Below, in pieces: positions 51,870 to 60,374 of a stretch of 60,375 nucleotides of DNA. The DNA lies in contig JAMPXO010000014.1 of assembly GCA_023701125.1 (NCBI GenBank), forward strand, positions 1 to 60,375, given 5' to 3'. The notes under the pieces are model-generated. The model saw only the letters and a program-made list of their open reading frames with translations. It was not told the origin of the DNA and did not search any database. Position numbers and translations under genes: made by a program. Positions within the stretch are counted from its first letter, which is position 1, and each line of letters starts with the position of its first letter. Source of the stretch: Vicinamibacteria bacterium (GTDB lineage: Bacteria; Acidobacteriota; Vicinamibacteria; Fen-336).

Positions 51870-52736
51870 ATGGACGACAAGGCGGAGATCGGCATCATCG
51901 GCGGCAGCGGCCTCTACGACATGGAGGGGCTGACCGACGTGCGGGAGGTGGCGGTCGCAACGCCGTTCGGCGACCCCTCGGATACTTTCGTGATCGGCAC
52001 GCTGCACGGCAAGCGGGTCGCGTTCCTGCCGCGCCACGGCCGCGGCCACCGCCTCCTGCCCTCCGAGCTGAACTTCCGCGCCAACCTCTGGGCGCTGAAG
52101 TCGCTGGGCGTGAAGTGGATCCTGTCGGTGTCGGCGGTCGGCTCGCTGCAGGAGCAGTACGTCCCGGGTCACGTCGTGCTGCCCGACCAGTTCGTCGACC
52201 GCACCAGCCAGCGCAAGTCGACCTTCTTCGGCGACGGCCTGGTCGGCCACGTGGCGTTCGCCCGGCCCTTCTGCAAGAACCTCGCGCCGCTGTTCGCGCA
52301 GGCCGCGCGCGACGCGGGCGCCACCGTCCACGAGGGCGGCAGCTACGTCTGCATCGAGGGGCCGCAGTTCTCGACCCTGGCGGAGTCGCGGCTGTACCGC
52401 TCGTGGGGCATGGACCTGGTCGGCATGACCAACCTGCAGGAGGCCAAGCTGGCCCGCGAGGCGGAGATCTGCTACGCGACGCTGGCGCTCGTCACCGACT
52501 ACGACTGCTGGCACCCGGACCACGATGCCGTCACCGTGGACGCGGTGCTGGCGATCCTCAAGCAGAACGCCCTGACCGCGAAGCGCACGCTCGCCAACGC
52601 CGTCGCACGGCTCCCGATCGCGCGCGACTGCGAGTGCGAGAGTGCCTTGCGCTTCGCGCTGATGACGGCGCCCGAGCGGGTGCCGGAAGAGATCAAACGC
52701 AAGCTGGCGCCGATCGTCGGCCGCTACATCCCGTAG
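51870..52736 (+). CDS. mtnP: S-methyl-5'-thioadenosine phosphorylase
   Basis: The 288-residue cytoplasmic enzyme splits methylthioadenosine (or another 6-amino purine nucleoside) with phosphate. Marks: IGIIGGSGLYDMEGLTDVRE, PFGDPSDTFVIGTLHGKRVA, LPRHGRGHRLLPSELNFRAN (phosphate and sugar), VCIEGPQFSTLAESRLYRSW, LVGMTNLQEAKLAREAEICY and LVTDYDCWHPDHD. The last block carries the purine-selective Asp. It is followed 16 bases later by a PfkB-type kinase, which may act on the released sugar or on the same salvage route. Confidence 0.94.
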   Translation: MDDKAEIGIIGGSGLYDMEGLTDVREVAVATPFGDPSDTFVIGTLHGKRVAFLPRHGRGHRLLPSELNFRANLWALKSLGVKWILSVSAVGSLQEQYVPGHVVLPDQFVDRTSQRKSTFFGDGLVGHVAFARPFCKNLAPLFAQAARDAGATVHEGGSYVCIEGPQFSTLAESRLYRSWGMDLVGMTNLQEAKLAREAEICYATLALVTDYDCWHPDHDAVTVDAVLAILKQNALTAKRTLANAVARLPIARDCECESALRFALMTAPERVPEEIKRKLAPIVGRYIP

Positions 52737-52752
52737 GAGATCGAGGCTTCCC

Positions 52753-53661
52753 ATGTCCATCGTCGTCGTCGGCAGCGTTGCGTTCGACACCGTCGAAACC
52801 CCGTTCGGCAAGGCCGAGAAGGTGCTGGGTGGCAGCGCCTCGTTCTTCTCGATCGCCGCCTCGTTCTTCACCCGCGTCCACCTCGTCGGCGTGGTCGGCT
52901 CCGACTTCGGCGCCAAGGAGCTGGCCGCCTTCGACGGCCGCCCGATCGACCTCGAGGGCCTCGAGAAGCAGGACGGCCTGACCTTCCACTGGCAGGGCAA
53001 GTACTCCTACGACCTCAACTCGCGCGACACGATCTGCACCGACCTCAACGTGTTCGAGAGCTTCAAGCCGAAGCTGCCGGAGTCGTACCGCAAGGCGTCG
53101 CACGCCTTCCTCGGCAACATCGACCCCGTCCTCCAGCGCGAGGTGCTGGCGCAGATGGACGGGCCGCGGCTGGTCGCCTGCGACACGATGAACTTCTGGA
53201 TCTCGGGCAAGCCCGAGGAGCTGAAGCAGACGCTGAAGCAGGTCGACGTGCTGCTGGTCAACGACGGCGAGGCCCGCGAGCTGTCCGGCGAGTGGAACCT
53301 GGTCAAGGCCGCGCGCGCGATCCGCGCGATGGGCCCGCGCACGCTCGTCATCAAGAAGGGCGAGCACGGCGTGATCATGTTCTCCGACCACGGCAGCTTC
53401 GCCGCGCCCGCCTACCCGCTGGAGGACGTGTTCGACCCGACCGGAGCGGGCGACACCTTCGCCGGCGGCTTCCTCGGCTACCTGGCGACCGCCGAGCGGG
53501 TCGACGAGACGGCGCTGCGGCGCGCGATCGTGATGGGCAGCACGCTGGCCTCGTTCAGCGTCGAGGCCTTCAGCGTCGACCGCCTGCTGCGGCTGACCCG
53601 GCCCGAGATCGACGAGCGCTTCCGCCTGTTCAAGCACCTGACCCACTTCGAGCCGCTGTAG
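52753..53661 (+). CDS. PfkB-family sugar kinase
   Basis: The 302-residue protein opens MSIVVVGSVAFDTVETPFGK and GGSASFFSIAASFFTRVHLV, as in ribokinase/adenosine-kinase enzymes. The second signature is VFDPTGAGDTFAGGFLGYLA with the catalytic Asp. The lid is short. Sequence around NIDPVLQREVLAQMDGPRL and VLLVNDGEARELSGEW is usual. The substrate is unknown; beside mtnP it may handle a ribose derivative from methylthioadenosine salvage. Confidence 0.9.
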   Translation: MSIVVVGSVAFDTVETPFGKAEKVLGGSASFFSIAASFFTRVHLVGVVGSDFGAKELAAFDGRPIDLEGLEKQDGLTFHWQGKYSYDLNSRDTICTDLNVFESFKPKLPESYRKASHAFLGNIDPVLQREVLAQMDGPRLVACDTMNFWISGKPEELKQTLKQVDVLLVNDGEARELSGEWNLVKAARAIRAMGPRTLVIKKGEHGVIMFSDHGSFAAPAYPLEDVFDPTGAGDTFAGGFLGYLATAERVDETALRRAIVMGSTLASFSVEAFSVDRLLRLTRPEIDERFRLFKHLTHFEPL

Positions 53662-53702
53662 GCGATCGCCGGCGGCCCGTGTACGGCCTACAAAGGGATG
53701 CC

Positions 53703-54215
53703 CTAGAACCAGGCCGGGGAACACGTGGCGCGGTAGGACCCGATGCCCCAGCGGCTGAAGCCCGACGAGGTCAGCACGTGGTACTGGTCGCTGAACTCGT
53801 TGCTGTTCTTGATCGCGATCTCTTCGCCGTCGAAGATCGCGCACAGCTCCTGGTGTCGCAGGTTCTGCAGCATCTGCTGGATGTAGCGGGGCCCGTCGAG
53901 CACGATGCACGACAGGTCGGAGTTGCAGCGCGTGAAGTCGAACAGCTCGGGGTGCTCAAGCTGGGTGCGCGCGATGGCGGAGTTCACGGCATCGACGAAC
54001 GACGCCCCGTTGTAGGGGCACCTCACGCCATCGCCCGCCCCGGGCGGCAGCCGGCAGCCGAGCCGTCCCTCCGCGATCGGAGTCGGCGACGGAGTCGGAG
54101 TCGGAGCCGCCGCCACCGGAGTGGGCGGATCGGGCTGGGTGGGCGCCCTGCTCTGACAGGCCGATACCGAGACCAGGATGCCGAGTGCGATGGTCCACGC
54201 GCCGGGTCTCTGCAT
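53703..54215 (-). CDS. Small lipoprotein, function unknown
   Basis: The start is ATG 54215 (MQRPGAWTIALGILVSVSAC) with GAGGGAGC directly before; 170 residues. The lipobox is SVSAC-QS near residue 20. A Pro/Thr/Ala-rich linker follows (PPTPVAAAPTPTPSPTPIAE), encoded by near-repeats. The mature domain has cysteines at LGCRLPPG, VRCPYNGAS, FTRCNSDLSC, ELCAIFDG and ATCSPAWF, suggesting disulphides. Helical stretches YIQQMLQNLRHQEL are clear. I do not recognise the family. Confidence 0.75.
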   Translation of the reverse strand: MQRPGAWTIALGILVSVSACQSRAPTQPDPPTPVAAAPTPTPSPTPIAEGRLGCRLPPGAGDGVRCPYNGASFVDAVNSAIARTQLEHPELFDFTRCNSDLSCIVLDGPRYIQQMLQNLRHQELCAIFDGEEIAIKNSNEFSDQYHVLTSSGFSRWGIGSYRATCSPAWF

Positions 54216-54276
54216 GCTCCCTCCGCCGGGTAGACACGCAAGTCCGGTGCCGCAGGAGCGTCTGCCGCCGGGGGGC

Positions 54277-54996
54277 TCAGGCGCTCCGACGGCACAGGTC
54301 CGCGCAGAGCAGGGCGACACCGGCCCGCGAGGCGAGGAAGTCGAACATCTCGTGGTCGAGCGAGCTGTAGGCCCCGCATTTCTGCGGTAGCAGACGGAAC
54401 AGGGCGAGGGCGCCGGTGGCGTTGCCGTCGACCAGCAGAGGGATGCAGGCCGTCAGGCCCGCTTCCCACGGCTCGGGCGTGGCCGGCGCCTCGTCGCGTC
54501 CACGGACCCAGGTCGATCCGCCGCGCAGGCACTGGCCGAGCACGCCGCGGGTCGGGTCCACGGCCTGCAGCGGCGCGGGGTCGAGGCCGAAGAAGGTGGT
54601 CACGGCCAGCCGCGTGTCGGAGCGCTGGAGGAGCGCCATCTCCTCGCAGCCGATCAGGTTGGCGACGATCTCCTGGATGCCGGCCAGCACCGCCTCGCGG
54701 TCGACGCTGGCGTGCAGGCTGAAGCTGGCCACGTACAGGTTGGCCATGCTGTTCTGCTGCTCGTCGATCTCCGCCTGGCGCTGCATCAGCGCCTCGTTCT
54801 CGCGGGCGATCGCATCGAGCTGGTCCTGGAGCTGGGTCGCCACGCTGCGGTGGCGGGTCAGCTCGTCGCGCAGCCCGCCCAGCTCCGCGCTGAGCCGCTC
54901 CCGCTCCTGGCGCAGGCTGGCCAACTGGACGCGCAGGGTTTCCGCCTCGGCGGCCGGGTCGCGCGGGGCGCGCCCGGTCGCCGCCTCGGCAGTCAT
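54277..54996 (-). CDS. Coiled-coil plus GAF-domain protein
   Basis: The 239-residue cytoplasmic protein has residues about 15-85 as coiled coil (ETLRVQLASLRQERERLSAE, DQLDAIARENEALMQRQAEI). A GAF-like domain covers about 88-235 (LYVASFSLHASVDREAVLAG to MFDFLASRAGVALLCADLCR). Small-molecule binding is possible; no output domain is attached. It overlaps the response-regulator gene upstream (ATGA), so it is likely a partner, as seen in gliding or chemosensory systems. Confidence 0.82.
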   Translation of the reverse strand: MTAEAATGRAPRDPAAEAETLRVQLASLRQERERLSAELGGLRDELTRHRSVATQLQDQLDAIARENEALMQRQAEIDEQQNSMANLYVASFSLHASVDREAVLAGIQEIVANLIGCEEMALLQRSDTRLAVTTFFGLDPAPLQAVDPTRGVLGQCLRGGSTWVRGRDEAPATPEPWEAGLTACIPLLVDGNATGALALFRLLPQKCGAYSSLDHEMFDFLASRAGVALLCADLCRRSA

Positions 54997-55370
54997 GCGC
55001 CGGTGCCGAGCACGTTGCGCACCTTGGCGATCAGCTCGGCGCCGTTGACGGGCTTGGTGATGTAGTCCGTGCAGCCGGCCTCGAAGCCGCGCTCCACGTT
55101 CTCGCCTTCGCCGCGGGTGGTCACCAACAGCACCGGCAGGGTGCGGGTGGCCGCGTTGGCGCGCAACGCCGCGCAGGCCTCGAAGCCCGTCATCCGCGGC
55201 ATCACCACGTCCATCACTACCAGGTCGGGGTGCTCGGAGAGCGCCTTCTCGACCGCCTCGGCGCCGTCGCGGGCGGTGACGACGTCGTAGGGCTCCTTGC
55301 TGAGGAGCATGCGGTTCATCATCAGCGCCGTGCTCGAGTCGTCTACGAGCAGGATCTTCTTGCGCGCCAT
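54993..55370 (-). CDS. Single-domain response regulator
   Basis: The protein has 125 residues from ATG 55370 (MARKKILLVDDSSTALMMNR). It is a receiver domain only: acidic pair DD, phospho-acceptor Asp in DLVVMDVVMPRMTGFEACAA, Thr in VLLVTTRGEGENVERGFEAG and Lys in DYITKPVNGAEL. It is CheY-like, with no output domain. It overlaps the coiled-coil/GAF gene, a likely partner. Confidence 0.93.
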   Translation of the reverse strand: MARKKILLVDDSSTALMMNRMLLSKEPYDVVTARDGAEAVEKALSEHPDLVVMDVVMPRMTGFEACAALRANAATRTLPVLLVTTRGEGENVERGFEAGCTDYITKPVNGAELIAKVRNVLGTGA

Positions 55371-55627
55371 TCCCGGGCCTCCCAGTGACGCCAGGCCGCC
55401 GCTCGGCCCAGGCGCTCTTGCCACGAGATGAAGCAGACGACGTGCCACCCGGGCGGCGATGGAAAGGTCTCGAGGATCAGCGGCTTCCGGGGATGGCCGG
55501 GGTGGATGCCGGATTCCGGACTTCCGGTTTCGGGAACTCCGCGGGTCTCTGGAGGAGCCGCGCAAACGGCGAAGGGCCCGGCCGCCAGCGGCGGCTCGGG
55601 CCCTCGACGCGACGATGCGGAAGCTCG

Positions 55628-56779
55628 CTAGATCGCGTTCCCGCAGTTGCCGCAGAACTTGGAGCCGGGCGTCGCCGGCGTGTTGCACTTCGAGCACGCC
55701 GCCGGAGCCGTGGCGATCGCGTTGCCGCAGTTGCCGCAGAACTTCGCGCCGGGGGCGGCCGGCGTGTTGCACTTGCCGCACACCGCTGCCGCCGGCAGGC
55801 CGTTGCCGCAGTTGGCGCAGAACTTCGCGCCGGGCGCGTTGGCCGTGTTGCACTTCGCGCAGGTGGCGCCACCGACGGCGACGGCCACCGGCACGGCGCC
55901 GAGCGGAGCCGCAGGCGCCGCGGGACGCGCGACGCCGGCCATGGCGCCCGCCATCATCTGCGGCATCATCATGCCGATGCCGGCGCCGAGGCCGAGGCTG
56001 GCCGCCGAGCCGGCCTCGCCGGGGTTGGAGGCCGCGGCCTCGATGCCCTTGGCGGTCTTGAACGCCAGGTACTTCTGCATGTCGCCGATCGCGCCCATGC
56101 CGGCGCGCTCGTCGATCATCTTCTGGACTTCTTCGGGCGGCGTGATGGCGCCGATCAGGAAGTCGACCAGCTCCAGCCCGTACTTGCCGAAGTCGTCGGC
56201 GACCCGGCCCTTGAGCCCGCCCGACAGCTCGTCGTAGTAGCGAGGCAGGTCGAGGATGGTCTTGAGCGTCTCGCCCAGCAGGTCGTTGAGGCGCGCGACG
56301 CACATGTCGCGCAGGAAGTCCTCGATCTCGTCGGTCCGGTACTTGCCCTTGGAGCCGACGATCTGCTGCAGGAACACGTTGGGGTCGGCGACCCTGACCG
56401 AGAAGCGGCCGAACGCGCGCAGCCGCACCATCGACAGCTCGGCGTCGCGGAAGACGATCGGCTCCTTGGTGCCCCACTTGAGGTCGGTGAAGGTCTGGCG
56501 GTTGACGAAGTAGACCTGGGCCTGGAACGGCTGCTCGCCGCCGAACGGCATGCCGACCAGCTTGCCGACGAGAGGCAGGTTCAGCGTGGTCAGCGTGTGG
56601 CGGCCGCCAGTGAAGGCGTCGAGCGCCTTGCCGTCGCGGAAGAACACCGCCCACTGGTTGTCCTGGACGATCAGCTGGGCGCCGAGCTTGATGTCGGCGG
56701 AGCCCGACGGCGGCTCGCGGTGGACGATGTCGCGACCGGTCTCGTCGAAGTACTTGATGATCTCGAGGGCGAAAGCCAT
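55628..56779 (-). CDS. SPFH-domain protein with three zinc ribbons
   Basis: The 383-residue protein resembles the YdjI/virion-core-like SPFH group. The SPFH domain spans about 20-230: [61 protein letters not shown] Gly/Met-rich stretch ([20 protein letters not shown]) follows. The C-terminus has three tandem zinc ribbons of the type [20 protein letters not shown]; the repeats are nearly identical at the DNA level. It probably organises membrane microdomains or stress assemblies. It is 9 bases after its coiled-coil partner gene. Confidence 0.9.
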   Translation of the reverse strand: MAFALEIIKYFDETGRDIVHREPPSGSADIKLGAQLIVQDNQWAVFFRDGKALDAFTGGRHTLTTLNLPLVGKLVGMPFGGEQPFQAQVYFVNRQTFTDLKWGTKEPIVFRDAELSMVRLRAFGRFSVRVADPNVFLQQIVGSKGKYRTDEIEDFLRDMCVARLNDLLGETLKTILDLPRYYDELSGGLKGRVADDFGKYGLELVDFLIGAITPPEEVQKMIDERAGMGAIGDMQKYLAFKTAKGIEAAASNPGEAGSAASLGLGAGIGMMMPQMMAGAMAGVARPAAPAAPLGAVPVAVAVGGATCAKCNTANAPGAKFCANCGNGLPAAAVCGKCNTPAAPGAKFCGNCGNAIATAPAACSKCNTPATPGSKFCGNCGNAI

Positions 56780-56788
56780 GGTGCCTCC

Positions 56789-57283
56789 TTACTTCGTGCC
56801 CGAGAGCAGCGCGTCGCGCTCGTCGAGCTGGGCGCCCACCGCGTCGATCGCCGCGATCAGCGCGACCAGCGACTGGCGGTCCGTCAGGGCGCCCGCGCGG
56901 GCGCGGATCGCGTCGACGTTCTCGATCAGCCCGAGGTCGAACTGGTAGACCCGCTCCAGCATCGCCTCGTCGACCTTGACCGCGTCGAAGAAGCCGGCGT
57001 AGCCGCGGTCGGCGTGGCGGATGCGGGCGATCGCCTTGTCCAGCCGCTTCTTCGCCGTCTCGACGTCGTTGATCGCGTCGAGGTCCGTGCGCGAGAGCGC
57101 CGCCGCCGCGTCGTTGAGCGGGCGCTTGCACTGCTCGAGCAGCTTGGCCAGGTGCTCGCGCTGGAGCGCGTCGGCGTCGCGGCGCAGCTCCTTGTCGCGG
57201 TACCCGGAGAAGCCCGGGATCATGTTGGCGATCTTCTCGAGCCAGTTCTGGCCCGCGCGCGCCTTGTCGAGGATCGGATCCAT
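56789..57283 (-). CDS. Helical partner of the SPFH protein
   Basis: The 164-residue protein is all helical (MDPILDKARAGQNWLEKIAN, VETAKKRLDKAIARIRHADR, LTDRQSLVALIAAIDAVGAQ). MIPGFSGYRDKELRRDADAL is a recognisable block of a family found next to SPFH/zinc-ribbon proteins. There is no signal peptide. It is cotranscribed with the SPFH gene, and the pair recurs in other bacteria. Function unknown; a phage-shock-like membrane role is a guess. Confidence 0.8.
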   Translation of the reverse strand: MDPILDKARAGQNWLEKIANMIPGFSGYRDKELRRDADALQREHLAKLLEQCKRPLNDAAAALSRTDLDAINDVETAKKRLDKAIARIRHADRGYAGFFDAVKVDEAMLERVYQFDLGLIENVDAIRARAGALTDRQSLVALIAAIDAVGAQLDERDALLSGTK

Positions 57284-57355
57284 CGCTTTAGCCCTCCAGG
57301 AGCCGCACGGAAACGAGGCGGGCTCCGCGCCTAGAGGAGGAAGTACGAGAACGGG

Positions 57356-57739
57356 CTACGAGAGGTTCGTGCCCGACTCCAGCATCGTGTTGACGATGGT
57401 GAGGAGCTTGTTGGCCGTGAAGGGCTTGTTGATGTACATCACGGCGCCCGACTCGAAGCCTTCGGCCAGCGCCTCGCCGCCGCCCTTGGCGGTCAGGAAG
57501 ATGACCGGGACGTCCTTCAGCTTCGGGTCTTCCTTGATCTTGCGGCAGACCGTGAAGCCGTCGACCTCCGGCATCATCACGTCGAGCAGCACCAGGTCGA
57601 AGGCCTGTTCTGCGAGCAGCTTCAGGGCCTCGGCTCCGCCGTTGGCGCCGGTGACGTCGAAGCCCTTCTGCTCGAGAATCGTCTTCTCGAGGTTCAGGAT
57701 GTTCTCATCGTCGTCGACGACGAGGATGCGCTTGCCCAT
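57356..57739 (-). CDS. Single-domain response regulator
   Basis: I set the start at ATG 57739 (MGKRILVVDDDENILNLEKT) with GGGAGGCCGGG upstream; 127 residues. Acidic site DDD, phospho-acceptor Asp in DLVLLDVMMPEVDGFTVCRK, Thr in VIFLTAKGGGEALAEGFES and Lys in MYINKPFTANKLL. No output domain. It is a separate gene from the regulator at 54993-55370 and has no sensor kinase nearby. Confidence 0.93.
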   Translation of the reverse strand: MGKRILVVDDDENILNLEKTILEQKGFDVTGANGGAEALKLLAEQAFDLVLLDVMMPEVDGFTVCRKIKEDPKLKDVPVIFLTAKGGGEALAEGFESGAVMYINKPFTANKLLTIVNTMLESGTNLS

Positions 57740-57790
57740 CGTCCCGGCCTCCCGCAAAACGCTACGGCTCAATGACGAAGCGAGGCGGAA

Positions 57791-58933
57791 TCATATCAGG
57801 GCGGCGGGGGGCAGCAACCGCGCCACCGCCTCCGCCGCCCGCCGCGACGCCCCCGGACCGCCCAGCCGCGTCCGCACTTCCGCCAGCCCCGTCCGCATCC
57901 GTGCCCGCGCCGACGGGTCGTCCAGCAGCCGCGCCACCTCGGTCGCCACCGTTTCGCCCGTGAACCCGTCCTGGATCAACTCGGGCAGCACGTCGCGGCC
58001 GGCCACCAGGTTGGGCATCGCGAAGCGGGACACCTTGACGAACGGGCGCCCCAGCAGGTAGCTGAGCGCGGACAGGCGATAGACGACCACGGTCGGCGCG
58101 TCGAGCAGCGCCGCTTCCACGGTGGCGGTGCCGCTCGCCACCACGGCCGCGTCGCACGCCGAGAGGATCGCGTGGGCGCCGCCACGCACCATTCGCACGG
58201 GTAGCTCGCGGAAGGCGTGCTCGATCGGCGCCGCGTCCAGCGCCGGCGCCAGCGCCAGCAGGAACTGGGCGTCGCGGCCCGAGCGCAGCAACTGGCCGAC
58301 CGCGTCCACGATCGGCGGCAGGTTGTGGGCGACCTCCTGCTTGCGCGAGCCGGGCAGCAGACCGACCAGCGGCCGCGCCGGGTCGAGGCGATGGGTGCGC
58401 AGGAAGCCGGCGCGGTCTTCGTCGCGGCGCAGCAGCTCGACCAGCGGATGGCCGACGAAGGTCACCGGCACCTGGGCCTGGTGGTAGACCGCCTCTTCGA
58501 ACGGGAAGATGACGAGCATGTGGGCGACGTCGCGGCGAATCTGCTTCAGGCGGCCGGGGCGCCAGGCCCAGACCTGCGGCGAGATGTAGTAGACGACCGG
58601 GATGCCGCGCTTCGCGAGCTCGCGGGCCAGGCGCAGGTTGAAGTCGGGGTAGTCGACCAGCACCGCGACGTCGGGCCGCTCGCGGTCGGCGCGGGCCAGC
58701 ACCTCCGCGAAGATGCGGCGCAGGCGGGGCAGGTGCTTGACCACCTCGACCAGTCCGATCACCGCCAGGTCGCGGACGTGGGCGACCAGCGAAGCCCCTT
58801 GCTCGGCGAGGTGATCGCCACCGAGGCCGAAGGCGGTGGTCCCCGGGACGCGCTCCTTCAGGTGGCGCAGCAGCTCCGCGGCGTAGAGATCGCCGGACGG
58901 CTCACCGCTGCTGATCAGCACCCGCGCAGGCAC
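57791..58933 (-). CDS. lpxB: Lipid-A-disaccharide synthase
   Basis: The 380-residue glycosyltransferase joins UDP-2,3-diacylglucosamine and lipid X at the inner membrane, showing a lipid-A-bearing outer membrane. Marks: LISSGEPSGDLYAAELLRHL, AVIGLVEVVKHLPRLRRIFA, VLVDYPDFNLRLARELAKRG, VVYYISPQVWAWRPGRLKQI, FVGHPLVELL, GLLPGSRKQEVAHNLPPIVD and VVASGTATVEAALLDAPTVV. Other lpx genes are not in the window. Confidence 0.95.
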   Translation of the reverse strand: MPARVLISSGEPSGDLYAAELLRHLKERVPGTTAFGLGGDHLAEQGASLVAHVRDLAVIGLVEVVKHLPRLRRIFAEVLARADRERPDVAVLVDYPDFNLRLARELAKRGIPVVYYISPQVWAWRPGRLKQIRRDVAHMLVIFPFEEAVYHQAQVPVTFVGHPLVELLRRDEDRAGFLRTHRLDPARPLVGLLPGSRKQEVAHNLPPIVDAVGQLLRSGRDAQFLLALAPALDAAPIEHAFRELPVRMVRGGAHAILSACDAAVVASGTATVEAALLDAPTVVVYRLSALSYLLGRPFVKVSRFAMPNLVAGRDVLPELIQDGFTGETVATEVARLLDDPSARARMRTGLAEVRTRLGGPGASRRAAEAVARLLPPAALI

Positions 58934-59139
58934 GCAGCAGTATAGGTGTGTGTGGGAAGCCTGGAGCGGCCCCAGGGCGGCTCCGGGACCCAGAAACGGA
59001 GGACAGTTCGCCGGCGCTGTCCTCGGGGGGTGACGTGGGTCACATCGTGGCGATCTCGCTATCGCTCTGATTCGAGGGCTGTTGGTCCCGCGGGCTGGCC
59101 CGGCACGTCGGTTGCTTGAGAGAAGTCCGGAGGACGTCC
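58934..59139. other. Divergent gap between lpxB and the PEGA gene
   Basis: No gene is seen. It must hold promoters for both genes. The sequence GGTGACGTGGGTCACATC near 59030-59047 contains the imperfect palindrome GTGAC-GTGG-GTCAC, a possible operator. I cannot assign -35/-10 boxes firmly. Confidence 0.4.
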
Positions 59140-60333
59140 ATGAGGATCACGAGAACGCTGGCGGCGGGGCTCGCCGTCGCCCTGTGCGCACCGACGGTCT
59201 GGGCGGACGGCGACCGCGATCGCGGCGGCAGCGCCGCGCAGAACCGTAGCGGCAGCACCAGCAGCAGCGGGTCGAGCGCGAGCGCAGCCGGCGCGCGTCA
59301 TCACGGCGGCGGTAACGGCGGTGGCTCCGCGACGGCTCACCCCGGCGGCGGCGGTGGCAACCCGAGCGGTGGGAACCGCGCCTATCCGCGCGGCGGAGGC
59401 TCGACCAGTGCGGGCACTCGCGGCGCGGCGATGCGTCACCCGCGCGCGGGCACCGGCAGCGGCGGGTACCGCGGGGGCTATTACGGCGGGTACTACGGCG
59501 GCTACTACCCGTACTCCGGGTGGGGCTACTGGGGCTACCCGTACTACGGCTGGTACGGCGACTGGGGCTGGGGCTGGGGCGGCTACGCGTGGTCGACGCC
59601 CTACTACCGCACCGGCTACTACACGCGCTCGAGCCACAAGGCGGCCGGCGCGATGCGGGTGATCGTCAAGCCGTCGAAGACCCGCGTCTACGTCGACGGT
59701 TATTACTCCGGCACGGCCGACGACTTCGACGGCATGTTCCAGCGCCTCGACCTCGTGGCCGGTCGCCACGAGATCGCCTTCAAGCTCGAGGGTTACCGCA
59801 CCCACCGCGTCCAGGTCTACGTCGACGCGGACGAGACGCTCAAGCTGCGCCACGAGATGGTGGCCGGCGAAGGCGAGAGCGCCGAGGACCTGGTGCCGCC
59901 CGAGGCCGTGTTGCGCGAGCGCGAGGAGAAAGAAGAGCTGGAGCGGATCAAGCGCGAGCCGCATCGCGAGCGTGAGGCCGCGCCCGCCCCGCACGCGGAG
60001 GCCGACGCCCCGACGGGCGGCTCGCGCCAGGCAGAGCCTGGCGCTCGGGCCCTCGGGGGCTCCGTCGCGAACGGAAGCTCCTCCGCCCCCGAACCCCCGA
60101 CGGGCACCGCGGCCCCGGCCGGCACCGCGGTGGTGCTCGACGTCGAGCCCGCGGATGCGTCCGTCTACGTGGACGGCGAGTTCCGCGGCACCGTCGGCGA
60201 GCTGCGCCAGGTGTGGCTCGCGCCCGGCAAGCATCGGCTGGAGATCGTGCGCCCCGGCTTCGTGACCCTCGACCGCGAGATCGAGGTCGGCACCGAGGCG
60301 GTGCCCCTCAACCTGCGGCTCGAGAAGCGTTAG
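59140..60333 (+). CDS. Secreted Gly/Tyr-rich protein with two PEGA domains
   Basis: The start is ATG 59140 (MRITRTLAAGLAVALCAPTV) with CCGGAGGAC upstream; 397 residues and a signal peptide ending WA-DG. Residues about 30-120 are Gly/Ser-rich; about 108-150 are Gly/Tyr/Trp-rich (GGYYGGYYGGYYPYSGWGYW). A first PEGA domain follows (GAMRVIVKPSKTRVYVDGYY), then a charged helix (EKEELERIKREPHREREA). A linker contains repeat copy D, and a second PEGA domain (VLDVEPADASVYVDGEFRGT) closes the protein. PEGA domains bind cell-surface glycans or act as adhesion modules. The two domains could hold the protein on the envelope. Confidence 0.88.
   Translation: MRITRTLAAGLAVALCAPTVWADGDRDRGGSAAQNRSGSTSSSGSSASAAGARHHGGGNGGGSATAHPGGGGGNPSGGNRAYPRGGGSTSAGTRGAAMRHPRAGTGSGGYRGGYYGGYYGGYYPYSGWGYWGYPYYGWYGDWGWGWGGYAWSTPYYRTGYYTRSSHKAAGAMRVIVKPSKTRVYVDGYYSGTADDFDGMFQRLDLVAGRHEIAFKLEGYRTHRVQVYVDADETLKLRHEMVAGEGESAEDLVPPEAVLREREEKEELERIKREPHREREAAPAPHAEADAPTGGSRQAEPGARALGGSVANGSSSAPEPPTGTAAPAGTAVVLDVEPADASVYVDGEFRGTVGELRQVWLAPGKHRLEIVRPGFVTLDREIEVGTEAVPLNLRLEKR
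60017..60098 (-). repeat. Structured 84-bp repeat, copy D, in frame in the PEGA gene
   Basis: This copy lies in the opposite direction to the host gene. On the minus strand it reads GGGGGTTCGGGGGCGGAGGA, then GTTCGCGACGGAGCCCCC. H2 is GCGCCAGGC, loop TCT, GCCTGGCGC. It encodes about 28 residues (SRQAEPGARALGGSVANGSS) in the linker between the two PEGA domains, without a stop in the host frame. Confidence 0.75.
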
Positions 60334-60351
60334 CTCGAGGTCTAGGGTCGA

Positions 60352-60374
60352 GCGCCGGGACCCGGTCCCGGCGC
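60352..60374 (+). terminator. Hairpin after the PEGA gene
   Basis: GCGCCGGGA, loop CCCGG, TCCCGGCGC is a perfect 9-bp stem, beginning 19 bases after the stop. It lies at the window edge, so any U-tract cannot be seen. Confidence 0.55.

Noticed and set aside
53650-53702. GTAGGC...GCCTAC inverted repeat as terminator between the PfkB and lipoprotein genes
   Set aside because: Only six pairs around a loop of over 20 bases and no U-tract; too weak to call.
55628-55870. Tandem repeat in the SPFH gene as a CRISPR-like array
   Set aside because: The repeats are three zinc-ribbon coding units in frame; there are no unique spacers.
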